Shown here: piece after piece, positions 9,380-18,862 of the stretch
Layout of the letters: each line of letters begins with the position of its first letter
Position numbering within the stretch: position 1 is the first letter of the stretch
NCBI RefSeq assembly: GCF_018780105.1
Contig: NZ_JADMKC010000013.1
Span: forward strand, 1 to 48,900
Direction of reading: 5' to 3'
Origin: Thiobacillus sp.
GTDB taxonomy: Bacteria; Pseudomonadota; Gammaproteobacteria; Burkholderiales; Thiobacillaceae
DNA: 48,900 nucleotides
Notes under the pieces: generated by a model
What the model was told of the DNA's origin: nothing
The model's database searches: none
What the model saw: the letters and a program-made list of their open reading frames with translations, nothing else
Translations under genes and position numbers: made by a program

Positions 9380-10761
9380 CACACACCTCACGATTCACCC
9401 GCCTGACGCGTGTGCTGGCAGCAGCGGGCCTGCTGATGGCTGCGACGTCTGCCCCGGCCGATACCATCAACTTGCAGCAGGCGGTGCAGATGAGCCTGAC
9501 CGCCGATCCCCGCATCAAGGAAAGCGAGCAGGTGGTCGAGGCGGCGCGCGGCCTGCTGCAGGAAGTTCAGGGCAACATGGGTTGGCGGGTTGGCGTCAAC
9601 GCCTTCGTCGGCCTGGCCCCGGAAGTCGAGGGCGGCTTTTTTGAGGGGGGCGCGCAGTCGTGTACGGCTTTTCCGTGTACGCCGCGCAGCGACGGCGATG
9701 AAATCAATGGCGTTTCCGACTGGTCGCATATCGGCTTTGCCGTGATCAAGCCGCTCTACACCTTTGGCAAGGTCGAGCATTACGGCGAAGCTGCGCAGGG
9801 CAACATCGACATCAAGCGCGGCGAATTGAAAAAAACGCGCACCGATACGGTGTATGACACCAAGCGCGCCTATTACGGCTATCTGGCGGCGCGCGACATC
9901 CGGGTCTACCTGGACGACATCCTGGCTCGTTTGCAAAAGGAACTCGCCAGCGTGGAAAAAGGCCTGGCGGACGATAACGGTACAGTGAAGCAATCGGACC
10001 TGTATGCCCTGCAAACCGTAAAGGGTTTGCTGTCCAAATACGGCAATCAGGCGCGTGCACTGGAAAAAATCAGTCTGGATGGCCTGAAAGTGCTGACGGG
10101 AATCGGCCTGGCGGGCGAGTTGAGCGTGGCCGACGAGCGGATCGAGCCGGTACCGTTCCCGCAGACGGCGCTGGCCGATTTGCAGTCACGCGCTCTGCAG
10201 GACCGCCCCGAAATGGAACAGCTGGAAGCCGGCCTGCGTGCCCGCCGTGCGCTGGTGGCCGCCAAAAAGGCGGATCGCATGCCCGATCTGTATGCCGGCG
10301 TGATTGGCGAATTCAACTACGCTTCGCAGCGCGACAGTCTGGACAATCCTTACGCCAATGATGTCTTCAACAGCGGCGGTCTGACCCCGGTCGTCGGCGT
10401 GAAGTGGGACACGATATTCGACGTGGCGAGTGCACGCGTCAATCAGGCGCAGGCCGAACTGGAAGCGCTCAACCACAAGCGCGCCTTCGCCCTGGAGGGC
10501 GTGCCGTTCGAAGTCAGTGAAGCGTATGCCAATGCCCAGGCCAACTACGCGTCGCAAAAAGAGCTGGGTGCCAGTGCCACTGCGGCACGGCGCTGGGTGG
10601 TGGCGTCGCTGGCCGATTTTTCGGCCGGGCTGGAAAGCGCCGACAAGATGGTCGAGGCGCTGAAGAATTATGTGCTGACGCAAACCGAGTACGTGCGTTC
10701 CATCAACGATTACAACATGAACGTCGCGCAGCTGGCACGCATGACGGGTGAACTCAAGTAA
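9376..10761 (+). CDS. TolC-like outer-membrane efflux protein
   Basis: This 461-residue protein has a signal peptide ending near SAPAD (about residue 29). It then has two halves rich in long alpha-helices with alternating Ala, Glu and Gln, as in the TolC/OEP trimeric channel family. LQQAVQMSLTADPRIKES at the mature N-terminus and QARAELEA-type repeats later on are characteristic. It overlaps mlaD by ATGA and is followed by mlaC, so it is embedded in the mla operon. In many betaproteobacteria the gene at this place is mlaA, the outer-membrane lipoprotein of the Mla pathway. A role as outer-membrane exit or partner is inferred from position only. Confidence 0.82.
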   Translation: MTHTSRFTRLTRVLAAAGLLMAATSAPADTINLQQAVQMSLTADPRIKESEQVVEAARGLLQEVQGNMGWRVGVNAFVGLAPEVEGGFFEGGAQSCTAFPCTPRSDGDEINGVSDWSHIGFAVIKPLYTFGKVEHYGEAAQGNIDIKRGELKKTRTDTVYDTKRAYYGYLAARDIRVYLDDILARLQKELASVEKGLADDNGTVKQSDLYALQTVKGLLSKYGNQARALEKISLDGLKVLTGIGLAGELSVADERIEPVPFPQTALADLQSRALQDRPEMEQLEAGLRARRALVAAKKADRMPDLYAGVIGEFNYASQRDSLDNPYANDVFNSGGLTPVVGVKWDTIFDVASARVNQAQAELEALNHKRAFALEGVPFEVSEAYANAQANYASQKELGASATAARRWVVASLADFSAGLESADKMVEALKNYVLTQTEYVRSINDYNMNVAQLARMTGELK

Positions 10762-10816
10762 GCGGGCAGCGTCTACTTCCTTGCTGACCCCCTTTTTTGA
10801 ACAGGACTGTCTGATT

Positions 10817-11446
10817 ATGTTGCGATCTTTTTTTCTCTCATTGGCCCTGGCGCTTGGCTTGAGTTCAAGTCTGGTACAGGCTGCCGATATTCCACCCGAT
10901 GTGCTGGCGCGGACCACGACGCAGGAAGTCCTGAGCATCCTGAAGAAAGACAAGGAAAGCCTGAGTGACAATCCGGCCAGGGTTTATCAGCTGGTCGAAG
11001 CCAAAATCCTGCCCAATTTCGACTTCAACCGCATGACCCAGCTGGCCGTTGGCAAGCACTGGCCGCGTGCGACCGCGCAGCAGAAGCAGGCGCTGGTGAC
11101 CGAATTCCGTAATCTGCTGGTGCGCACGTACTCCAGTTCACTGCTGGAGTTTTCCAATCAGGCGGTCGAGTTCAAGCCGATGACGATCAAGCCGGACGAC
11201 ACTGACGTGACAGTGCATTCCGAGATTCGCCAGCCGGGTAGCCAGCCGATCCCCATCGACTACAGCATGTACAAAACCGCGTTTGGCTGGAAGGTGTACG
11301 ACGTGGCGATCGACAGCGTGAGCCTGGTGACCAATTACCGCGCATCATTTTCCAGCACCATCCGGCAGAGCGGCATCGATGGCCTGATTGCCACGCTTGC
11401 CGCCAAATCGCATAGCGCCAAACCGGCGGCGCGCCCCGGCTCATGA
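10817..11446 (+). CDS. mlaC: periplasmic phospholipid-binding protein MlaC
   Basis: MlaC shuttles phospholipids across the periplasm between MlaD and the outer-membrane partner. The start at 10817 gives the signal peptide MLRSFFLSLALALG with cleavage after VQA. The longer frame from 10748 overlaps the preceding gene and lacks a signal. The 209 residues contain the MlaC/Ttg2D landmarks LP.FDF..M...A.G..W, a Y...L..F and the late Y.....GWKVYDV.I.SVSLV.NYR. It ends overlapping the STAS gene by ATGA. Confidence 0.93.
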   Translation: MLRSFFLSLALALGLSSSLVQAADIPPDVLARTTTQEVLSILKKDKESLSDNPARVYQLVEAKILPNFDFNRMTQLAVGKHWPRATAQQKQALVTEFRNLLVRTYSSSLLEFSNQAVEFKPMTIKPDDTDVTVHSEIRQPGSQPIPIDYSMYKTAFGWKVYDVAIDSVSLVTNYRASFSSTIRQSGIDGLIATLAAKSHSAKPAARPGS

Positions 11447-11721
11447 TGACGTGCGAGGGCAACTGCTGCCAGATCGCTGGCACGGTTACCGTGGACAGCG
11501 TGGGCGGACTGCTGCGCGAACTGCAGCCGCAGCTGGAAAACGGCATGGATACCCTCGATTTCAGCGGTGTTGAAAATATCGACTCGGCGGCGCTGACGCT
11601 CATCTTCAGTGCCATGCGCCATGCCCGGCAAGCTGGCCACAGCTTCGTCTGCAAGGGACTCCCAGCCAGTTTTACCAGCCTTGCCGAGCTTTACGGCGTG
11701 TCGGATTTGATCCCCACATGA
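11443..11721 (+). CDS. mlaB: STAS-domain protein MlaB
   Basis: This 92-residue STAS protein is expected to bind MlaF in the cytoplasm and support transporter assembly and activity. Visible features are a VTVDSV.GLL..L strand-helix, the LDFSGVENIDSAAL core near residues 36-49 (the usual DxSxxxxxDSxxL pattern) and a C-terminal helix. Two consecutive ATG codons open the frame; either could serve. It overlaps both neighbours by four bases. Confidence 0.88.
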   Translation: MMTCEGNCCQIAGTVTVDSVGGLLRELQPQLENGMDTLDFSGVENIDSAALTLIFSAMRHARQAGHSFVCKGLPASFTSLAELYGVSDLIPT

Positions 11722-12623
11722 ATCCGGGCGCTGCGGCAATCAGCGTTCAGGGTCTGAGCAAACGCTTTCGCACCACCCAGGCGCTCGATGGGGTTTCACT
11801 CGACATCCAGCCGGGCGAGTTTTTTGGCCTGCTGGGGCCGAACGGCGCCGGCAAGACCACGCTGATTTCGATTCTCGCCGGGCTCACCCGTGCCGATGCC
11901 GGCTACGCAGCCATCATGGGACATGAGGTGGTGCGCGATTACCGGCAAGCGCGCCGTGCGCTCGGCGTGGTGCCGCAGGAACTGGTCTACGATCCTTTTT
12001 TCAACGTGCGCGAAACCCTGCGTATCCAGTCCGGCTATTTCGGGCTGCGTCACAACGACGGCTGGATCGACGAAATCATGCATCACCTCGACCTCACCCC
12101 GCATGCCGACAAGAACACGCAAAACCTGTCGGGCGGCATGAAGCGTCGCCTGCTGGTGGCGCAGGCGCTGGTGCACAAGCCGCCGGTGATCGTGCTCGAT
12201 GAGCCCACCGCCGGGGTCGACGTCGATCTGCGCCGCTCGCTGTGGGAATTCATCAGCCGTCTCAACCGCGAAGGCCATACCGTTCTGCTGACCACGCATT
12301 ATCTGGAAGAGGCGCAGGCACTGTGTGGTCGCATCGCCATGCTCAAGGCCGGGCGCATCGTGGCCTGCGACACCACGCGCAACCTGTTGCATCACGCCAA
12401 TGAACATTGCGCCGCGTTGCGCCTCGCGAGCGCGCCGCCTGCCGCCTGGACCGAGCGCCTGCAAGCGCTGCCGGACGGCGGCTGGCGCTTCAACTTCAGC
12501 GATTTCAGCGAGCTGGAGGCTTTGCTGGCCGCTGTGCGCAGCGCAGGTGGGCAGGTAACCGAGATGCAGCTGATCGAAGCCGATCTGGAGGATGTCTTCA
12601 CCGACATCATGAAGCGAGCATGA
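11718..12623 (+). CDS. ABC exporter ATPase (YadG type)
   Basis: This is the ATPase of a two-gene ABC-2 exporter, 301 residues. Walker A GPNGAGKTT near residue 41, the Q-loop VPQE, signature LSGGMKRRLL near 137-146, Walker B VIVLDEPTAGVD and H-loop TTHYLEEA are all intact. The C-terminal 80 residues carry the short extension seen in drug and polysaccharide exporters of the YadG/CcmA class. The same gene pair follows mlaB in many betaproteobacteria, but its substrate is not known to me. It overlaps the permease by ATGA. Confidence 0.88.
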   Translation: MNPGAAAISVQGLSKRFRTTQALDGVSLDIQPGEFFGLLGPNGAGKTTLISILAGLTRADAGYAAIMGHEVVRDYRQARRALGVVPQELVYDPFFNVRETLRIQSGYFGLRHNDGWIDEIMHHLDLTPHADKNTQNLSGGMKRRLLVAQALVHKPPVIVLDEPTAGVDVDLRRSLWEFISRLNREGHTVLLTTHYLEEAQALCGRIAMLKAGRIVACDTTRNLLHHANEHCAALRLASAPPAAWTERLQALPDGGWRFNFSDFSELEALLAAVRSAGGQVTEMQLIEADLEDVFTDIMKRA

Positions 12624-13375
12624 ACGGCTTCCTCGCACTGCTCTACAAGGAACTGCTGCGCTTCTGGAAGGTGGCGGTGCAGACCGTGGTGGCGCCGGTC
12701 GTCACCGCGCTGCTTTATCTGCTGATTTTTTCCCATGTGCTGGAAGCGCACATCGAGGTCTACCCCGGCGTGAGCTACACGCAGTTTCTGGTGCCGGGGC
12801 TGGTGATGATGAGCATGCTGCAGAACGCTTTTTCCAATAGTTCGTCGAGCCTGATCCAGTCCAAACTCACCGGCAACATCGTGTTCGTATTGTTGCCGCC
12901 CTTGTCGTATCTGCAATTCTTCAGCGCCTATCTCATCGCGGCGATCGTGCGCGGGCTGGTGGTAGGGCTGGGGGTGTGGGTGGTGACGCTGGGCTTTGGC
13001 ACGCCAAGCGTCCCGCACCCAGGCTGGCTGCTCGCTTTTTCCCTGCTGGCCTGCGGGTTGATGGGTGCGCTGGGCACCATGGCAGGCATCTGGGCAGAAA
13101 AATACGACCAGCTGGCAGCGTTCCAGAATTTCCTGATCCTGCCCCTGACTTTTCTGTCGGGCGTCTTTTATTCCATTCATTCCCTGCCGGCCTTCTGGCA
13201 AACGGTATCGCACTGGAACCCCGTGTTTTACATGATCGACGGCTTTCGCTATGCCTTTTTGGGGCAGTCCGACGTCGCGCCGGGATTCGGGCTGCTGGTC
13301 GTGGCAGGCAGCTTTGTGGCAATATCCGCGCTTTCGCTCCTGATGTTGAAGAGCGGCTACAAACTGAGGCACTAA
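12620..13375 (+). CDS. ABC-2 type permease (YadH type)
   Basis: This is the inner-membrane permease of the exporter with the preceding ATPase. It starts at ATG 12620, overlapping the ATPase stop by ATGA and giving MNGFLALLYKELLRFW, the amphipathic helix usual at the start of ABC-2 permeases. The longer frame beginning at 12407 is a shadow of the ATPase gene. The 251 residues contain six hydrophobic stretches and the ABC-2 signature region FL.LP.TFLSGVFY near residue 170. Substrate unknown. Confidence 0.88.
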   Translation: MNGFLALLYKELLRFWKVAVQTVVAPVVTALLYLLIFSHVLEAHIEVYPGVSYTQFLVPGLVMMSMLQNAFSNSSSSLIQSKLTGNIVFVLLPPLSYLQFFSAYLIAAIVRGLVVGLGVWVVTLGFGTPSVPHPGWLLAFSLLACGLMGALGTMAGIWAEKYDQLAAFQNFLILPLTFLSGVFYSIHSLPAFWQTVSHWNPVFYMIDGFRYAFLGQSDVAPGFGLLVVAGSFVAISALSLLMLKSGYKLRH

Positions 13376-13377
13376 GC

Positions 13378-13614
13378 ATGGTCAACCCCGACGATATCAA
13401 AGGCTGGATCACCGAGAAATTGCCGTGTGATTACATCGAACTGGATGGCGACGGCCAGCATTTCAATGCGGTCATCGTCAGCCCGTCTTTCAGCGGCAAA
13501 AACATGATCCAGCAGCACCGACTGGTGTACGACGCACTGGGCGCGCGCATGCACGCAGAAATCCATGCGCTTTCGATGAAAACCTACACTCCCGAAGAGT
13601 GGGCCAGCCGCTGA
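13378..13614 (+). CDS. ibaG: BolA-family protein (IbaG type)
   Basis: This 78-residue BolA-like protein probably binds a [2Fe-2S] cluster with a monothiol glutaredoxin. It starts at ATG 13378, two bases after the permease stop. The BolA motif is clear: DGQHFNAVIVSPSF..., a helix QHRLVYDALG and the invariant histidine in AEIHALSMKTYTPEEW. The position just before murA is conserved from gammaproteobacteria (mla-ibaG-murA), which is why I name it IbaG rather than BolA. Confidence 0.9.
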   Translation: MVNPDDIKGWITEKLPCDYIELDGDGQHFNAVIVSPSFSGKNMIQQHRLVYDALGARMHAEIHALSMKTYTPEEWASR

Positions 13615-14868
<1,254 letters not shown>

Positions 14869-14869
14869 G

Positions 14870-15523
14870 ATGGGCATTACACTTGCCTTGTCCAAAGGCC
14901 GCATCTTTGAAGAAACCTTGCCGTTGCTGGCCGCTGCCGGCATCGTCCCGAGCGAAAGCCCCGAGTCGTCGCGCAAGCTGATTATCGGCACCAACCGCGC
15001 CGACGTGCGCCTCATCATCGTGCGCGCCAGCGACGTCCCGACCTACGTGCAATACGGCGCGGCCGACCTCGGTATCGCCGGCAAGGATGTTTTGAACGAG
15101 CATGGCGGCAACGGCCTGTATCAGCCGCTCGATCTGGAGATCGCGCGCTGCCGCATGATGGTCGCCGTGCGCGAAGGCTACGATTACGCCGGCACAGTCA
15201 AGCAGGGCGCGCGCATCCGCGTCGCCACCAAATACGTCAACGCCGCACGTGACCACTTCGCGTCGAAAGGCGTGCATATCGATCTCATCAAGCTTTATGG
15301 ATCGATGGAACTCGCCCCGCTGGTCGGACTGTCCGACGTCATCGTCGATCTTGTTTCCACCGGCGGCACCCTCAAGGCCAACGGCTTGGTGGCGGTCGAA
15401 CACATCAGCGACATCAGCTCGCGGCTGGTGGTGAATCAGGCTGCGCTCAAACTTAAACGCAGCTTGATTCAGCCGGTGATTGATGCGTTTGCGGCGGCGG
15501 TGGATGCACGCGCCGCCGCGTAA
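14870..15523 (+). CDS. hisG: ATP phosphoribosyltransferase, short form
   Basis: HisG joins ATP and PRPP in the first step of histidine synthesis. I start it at ATG 14870 ([15 protein letters not shown]), which aligns with short HisG; an in-frame start at 14804 lies inside murA. At 217 residues it lacks the C-terminal regulatory domain, so it should need HisZ, which is not in the window. The GIAGKDVL motif and the PRPP loop [14 protein letters not shown] are visible. hisD usually follows hisG in this lineage; here the polysaccharide island begins instead. Confidence 0.95.
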   Translation: MGITLALSKGRIFEETLPLLAAAGIVPSESPESSRKLIIGTNRADVRLIIVRASDVPTYVQYGAADLGIAGKDVLNEHGGNGLYQPLDLEIARCRMMVAVREGYDYAGTVKQGARIRVATKYVNAARDHFASKGVHIDLIKLYGSMELAPLVGLSDVIVDLVSTGGTLKANGLVAVEHISDISSRLVVNQAALKLKRSLIQPVIDAFAAAVDARAAA

Positions 15524-15525
15524 TC

Positions 15526-15639
15526 GTGTCACCTCGCCTCTCCACGCGTCGTAACTGCTCAATAGTGGTGGAACTGATGAGCGGTAAGGTCTGCCAGATC
15601 GGCACCTATCAGGACGTCGTGCGACATCAGGAACAATGA
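15526..15639 (+). pseudogene. C-terminal remnant of an ABC transporter ATPase
   Basis: A 37-codon open frame starting three bases after hisG reads like the last residues of an ABC ATPase. It has RLST (the end of the H-loop region), then NC..VVEL, a GK turn, QIGTYQDVV, and a stop. The same layout closes the ABC flippase at 21617-23398 (RLST..NC..IVEL, a GQ turn, then RRGSYAEIV). The H-loop histidine and everything before it are gone, so it cannot be functional. It marks the left edge of the polysaccharide island. Confidence 0.65.
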
Positions 15640-15646
15640 GGACTAC

Positions 15647-16417
15647 ATGAAAGCTGTCATTCTCGCCGGTGGATACGGCACCCGAATCTCAGAGGAAACC
15701 CATCTGAAACCTAAACCCATGGTTGAGGTAGGTGGCAAGCCTCTGCTCTGGCACATCATGAAAGTCTACTCCGCCCATGGCGTGAACGACTTCATCATCT
15801 GCTGTGGCTACAAGGGATATGTCATCAAGGAATATTTCGCCAATTACTTCCTGCACATGTCGGATGTGACTTTCGACATGTCCTCCAACAAGATGGAGGT
15901 ACACCAGCGCAATGCCGAGCCGTGGCGGGTGACACTGGTGGATACCGGCGAAGACACCATGACCGGCGGACGCCTGAAACGGGTCAGCCCCTACCTGAAG
16001 GGCGAAGAAGCTTTCTGCTTCACCTACGGCGATGGACTGAGCAACGTGGACATCAGGAGCAGTATTGATTTTCACCGCAAGCACGGCAAGCAGGGGACGA
16101 TGACTGCAGTGAAGCCGCCGGGCCGCTATGGCGCGATCGAGCACAGCAATAACCGCGTCACCGGTTTCGTCGAGAAACCACGCGGCGACGGGGGCTGGAT
16201 CAATGGCGGGTTTTTCGTGCTCTCGCCCAAGGTGTTCGATCTGATCGAAGGCGACCGCACCATCTGGGAAGCCGAGCCTATGGTACGCCTGGCCGAAATG
16301 GGCGAAATGATGGCCTGGGAGCATGAAGACTTCTGGCAACCCATGGATACACTACGAGACAAGAATCATTTGGAAGAGCTTTGGTTAAGCGGAAAAGCTC
16401 CCTGGAAAATATGGTGA
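15647..16417 (+). CDS. rfbF: glucose-1-phosphate cytidylyltransferase
   Basis: RfbF (DdhA) forms CDP-D-glucose from CTP and glucose-1-phosphate, the entry step to CDP-linked 3,6-dideoxyhexoses. The 256 residues match the family. The nucleotide-binding start [11 protein letters not shown] (3-13) followed by [18 protein letters not shown] is diagnostic, and [10 protein letters not shown] carries the metal-binding aspartate. A GAGGAC ribosome site lies just before the ATG. The 3' end overlaps rfbG by seven bases. Confidence 0.95.
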   Translation: MKAVILAGGYGTRISEETHLKPKPMVEVGGKPLLWHIMKVYSAHGVNDFIICCGYKGYVIKEYFANYFLHMSDVTFDMSSNKMEVHQRNAEPWRVTLVDTGEDTMTGGRLKRVSPYLKGEEAFCFTYGDGLSNVDIRSSIDFHRKHGKQGTMTAVKPPGRYGAIEHSNNRVTGFVEKPRGDGGWINGGFFVLSPKVFDLIEGDRTIWEAEPMVRLAEMGEMMAWEHEDFWQPMDTLRDKNHLEELWLSGKAPWKIW

Positions 16418-17490
16418 TCGACGCATCCTTCTGGGCGGGAAAAACTGTATTTCTCACTGGTCATACTGGTTTCAAGGGGGGCTGGCTATCCTTGTGGCTT
16501 CAGGAGCTAGGCGCAAAAGTTGTCGGATACGCGTTGCCGCCCCCCACTAACCCCAGCCTGTTCGAAGTGGCACGGGTAGCGGATGGCATGACAAGTATTG
16601 AAGGCGATATCCGGGACTTGGCCCGGCTTGCTGCCGTCATGGTCGAGCATCAGCCAGCGATCGTTATCCACATGGCAGCCCAGCCCCTGGTGCGTTATTC
16701 CTACCAGAATCCAGTAGAAACCTATTCCACCAATGTGATGGGAACGGTCAATCTGCTGGAGGCCGTGCGTCAAGCGGGTTCCGTAAAGGTCGTGGTCAAT
16801 ATCACCAGCGATAAATGCTACGACAACCGCGAGTGGATTTGGGGCTACCGCGAAAATGAACCCATGGGCGGCTACGATCCTTACAGCAGCAGTAAGGGGT
16901 GCGCGGAACTGGTTGCCTCCGCCTACCGTGCTTCCTACTTTAACCCCAAGGAATTCAACCACCACGGTGTAGCGTTGGCGTCGGTGCGGGCAGGCAACGT
17001 AATCGGTGGTGGCGATTGGGCGGAAGACCGGCTCATCCCGGACATCATACGTGCCATCACCCAGGGTAAACCGGTTCATATTCGAAGCCCCCATGCCATC
17101 CGGCCTTGGCAGCATGTACTGGAGCCGCTGGCCGGCTACCTGCAACTGGCGCAAAAGCTGTGGGAGGATGGCCCTGCTTATGGAGAAGGCTGGAACTTCG
17201 GCCCAAATGACGAAGATGCAAAGCCTGTGTCATGGATTGTGGAGCACCTGACTAAAACATGGGGTGAAGGCGCTACTTGGACTCTGGATGGACGCGATCA
17301 TCCGCATGAAGCGCATTATTTGAAACTCGATTGTTCAAAGGCTAAAACACGCCTGGAATGGCAGCCGCGCTGGAATCTCGAAAGCACATTGAGCGCAATT
17401 GTGGACTGGCATCATGCGTATAGGGCGGGGAAAGCCATGCGTGAAGTAACGCTCCAGCAAATCGCCACATACAACGGCTTATTGCCGTAG
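16411..17490 (+). CDS. rfbG: CDP-glucose 4,6-dehydratase
   Basis: RfbG (DdhB) converts CDP-glucose to CDP-4-keto-6-deoxyglucose with bound NAD. It is an extended SDR of 359 residues: the GHTGFKG motif at 17-23 binds [15 protein letters not shown] follows, and the catalytic region holds TSDKCYDN plus the YSSSK active-site tetrad. The start at ATG 16411 overlaps rfbF; a longer frame from 16381 is less likely. The order rfbF-rfbG-rfbH is that of Salmonella and Yersinia O-antigen clusters. Confidence 0.95.
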   Translation: MVIDASFWAGKTVFLTGHTGFKGGWLSLWLQELGAKVVGYALPPPTNPSLFEVARVADGMTSIEGDIRDLARLAAVMVEHQPAIVIHMAAQPLVRYSYQNPVETYSTNVMGTVNLLEAVRQAGSVKVVVNITSDKCYDNREWIWGYRENEPMGGYDPYSSSKGCAELVASAYRASYFNPKEFNHHGVALASVRAGNVIGGGDWAEDRLIPDIIRAITQGKPVHIRSPHAIRPWQHVLEPLAGYLQLAQKLWEDGPAYGEGWNFGPNDEDAKPVSWIVEHLTKTWGEGATWTLDGRDHPHEAHYLKLDCSKAKTRLEWQPRWNLESTLSAIVDWHHAYRAGKAMREVTLQQIATYNGLLP

Positions 17491-17523
17491 CCAGATTGTG
17501 AATTAGAACGAGCAGAGGTTTAT

Positions 17524-18837
17524 GTGGACAAAGAAACGATAAAACAACAAATATTTGACTTGGTTGAGCAATACAGCGCGCTGCACTTTGTAGAAAAGTC
17601 ATTTACGCCGGGTGAAAGTGTCATTCCGCCTTCCGGAAAAGTGCTCGGCGCGAGTGAGCTGAAAAACATGGTGGACGCCTCTTTGGATGGATGGTTGACT
17701 GCCGGCCGCTTTAACGAGGCATTTGAAAAGCGCTTCGCAGAATTCGTTGGTGTGCCATATGCGCTAACGACTACTTCCGGTTCATCCGCCAACCTGCTGG
17801 CATTTACTGCGCTCACTTCACACAAGTTGGGCGACCGGGCACTGAAACCCGGCGATGAAATCATCACCGTGGCCGCCGGCTTCCCTACCACGGTCAACCC
17901 CATGTTGCAGAACGGCATGGTGCCAGTATTCGTGGACGTGGACATCCCGACTTACAACATCGACCCGAAGAAGATCGAAGCGGCGGTCACCGAACGGACT
18001 CGCGCCATTATGGTCGCGCACACACTGGGCAATCCGTTCGATCTGGACGCAGTCATGGCCGTGGCCAATAAGCATAATCTCTGGGTCATCGAGGATTGCT
18101 GCGACGCTCTAGGTTCGCGTTACAAAAGTCAGCATGTCGGTACCTTCGGCCATATCGCCACATGCAGTTTCTATCCCGCCCACCACATCACCATGGGTGA
18201 AGGCGGTATGGTGTTCACCAAGGATAGTGAATTGCGCAAGATCATTGAGTCCTTCCGCGATTGGGGGCGCGATTGCTACTGCGCACCCGGTTGTGACAAT
18301 ACTTGCGGTAAACGTTTTGGTTGGCAGTTGGGTTCACTGCCAAAAGGGTATGACCATAAGTACACCTATTCCCACCTGGGCTACAACCTCAAGATTACCG
18401 ACATGCAAGCCGCATGCGCCTTGGCGCAGATGGATCGGCTTCCGGACTTCATTGAGGCGCGCAAAAGCAACTTCGCTTTTCTCAAGGACCGCCTAAAATC
18501 TTGTGAAGACTTCTTGATTCTGCCGGAGGCCACCGCAGGCAGTGAGCCATCTTGGTTTGGGTTTCCCATGACCCTTCGCGAATCGGGGGGTGTTGATCGG
18601 GTCCAGTTGTTGGAATATCTAGATCAATACAAGATCGGTACGCGCCTGTTGTTTGCAGGGAATCTCACGCGTCAGCCATATTTTGATGGCCGCACTTATC
18701 GTATTAGCGGTGAGTTGTCCAACACAGATAACATCATGAACAACACTTTATGGATAGGTGTGTATCCCGGCTTGACTGAAGAGATGTTGAGTTTTGTGGC
18801 AGAGAAGATCGAATTATTTTTCGGTGTGAACTTCTAG
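17524..18837 (+). CDS. rfbH: CDP-4-keto-6-deoxyglucose 3-dehydratase (E1)
   Basis: RfbH (DdhC, E1) removes the C3 hydroxyl of CDP-4-keto-6-deoxyglucose using PMP and a [2Fe-2S] cluster. The 437 residues match E1. The usual PLP lysine is replaced by H220 in [14 protein letters not shown], the hallmark of the family. The cluster ligands C193, C251, C253 and C261 fit the C-X57-C-X-C-X7-C pattern. The start is a GTG at 17524; the ATG two bases earlier is out of frame and closes after six codons. The partner E3 reductase (ddhD/rfbI) is not in the window. Confidence 0.96.
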   Translation: MDKETIKQQIFDLVEQYSALHFVEKSFTPGESVIPPSGKVLGASELKNMVDASLDGWLTAGRFNEAFEKRFAEFVGVPYALTTTSGSSANLLAFTALTSHKLGDRALKPGDEIITVAAGFPTTVNPMLQNGMVPVFVDVDIPTYNIDPKKIEAAVTERTRAIMVAHTLGNPFDLDAVMAVANKHNLWVIEDCCDALGSRYKSQHVGTFGHIATCSFYPAHHITMGEGGMVFTKDSELRKIIESFRDWGRDCYCAPGCDNTCGKRFGWQLGSLPKGYDHKYTYSHLGYNLKITDMQAACALAQMDRLPDFIEARKSNFAFLKDRLKSCEDFLILPEATAGSEPSWFGFPMTLRESGGVDRVQLLEYLDQYKIGTRLLFAGNLTRQPYFDGRTYRISGELSNTDNIMNNTLWIGVYPGLTEEMLSFVAEKIELFFGVNF

Positions 18838-18862
18838 AACGACGTGTATACCGGGAAAAACT

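Noticed and set aside
17524-18837. Missing PLP lysine in the RfbH aminotransferase fold
   Set aside because: Histidine at position 220 is the normal state of E1 dehydratases, supported here by the complete iron-sulfur ligand pattern.
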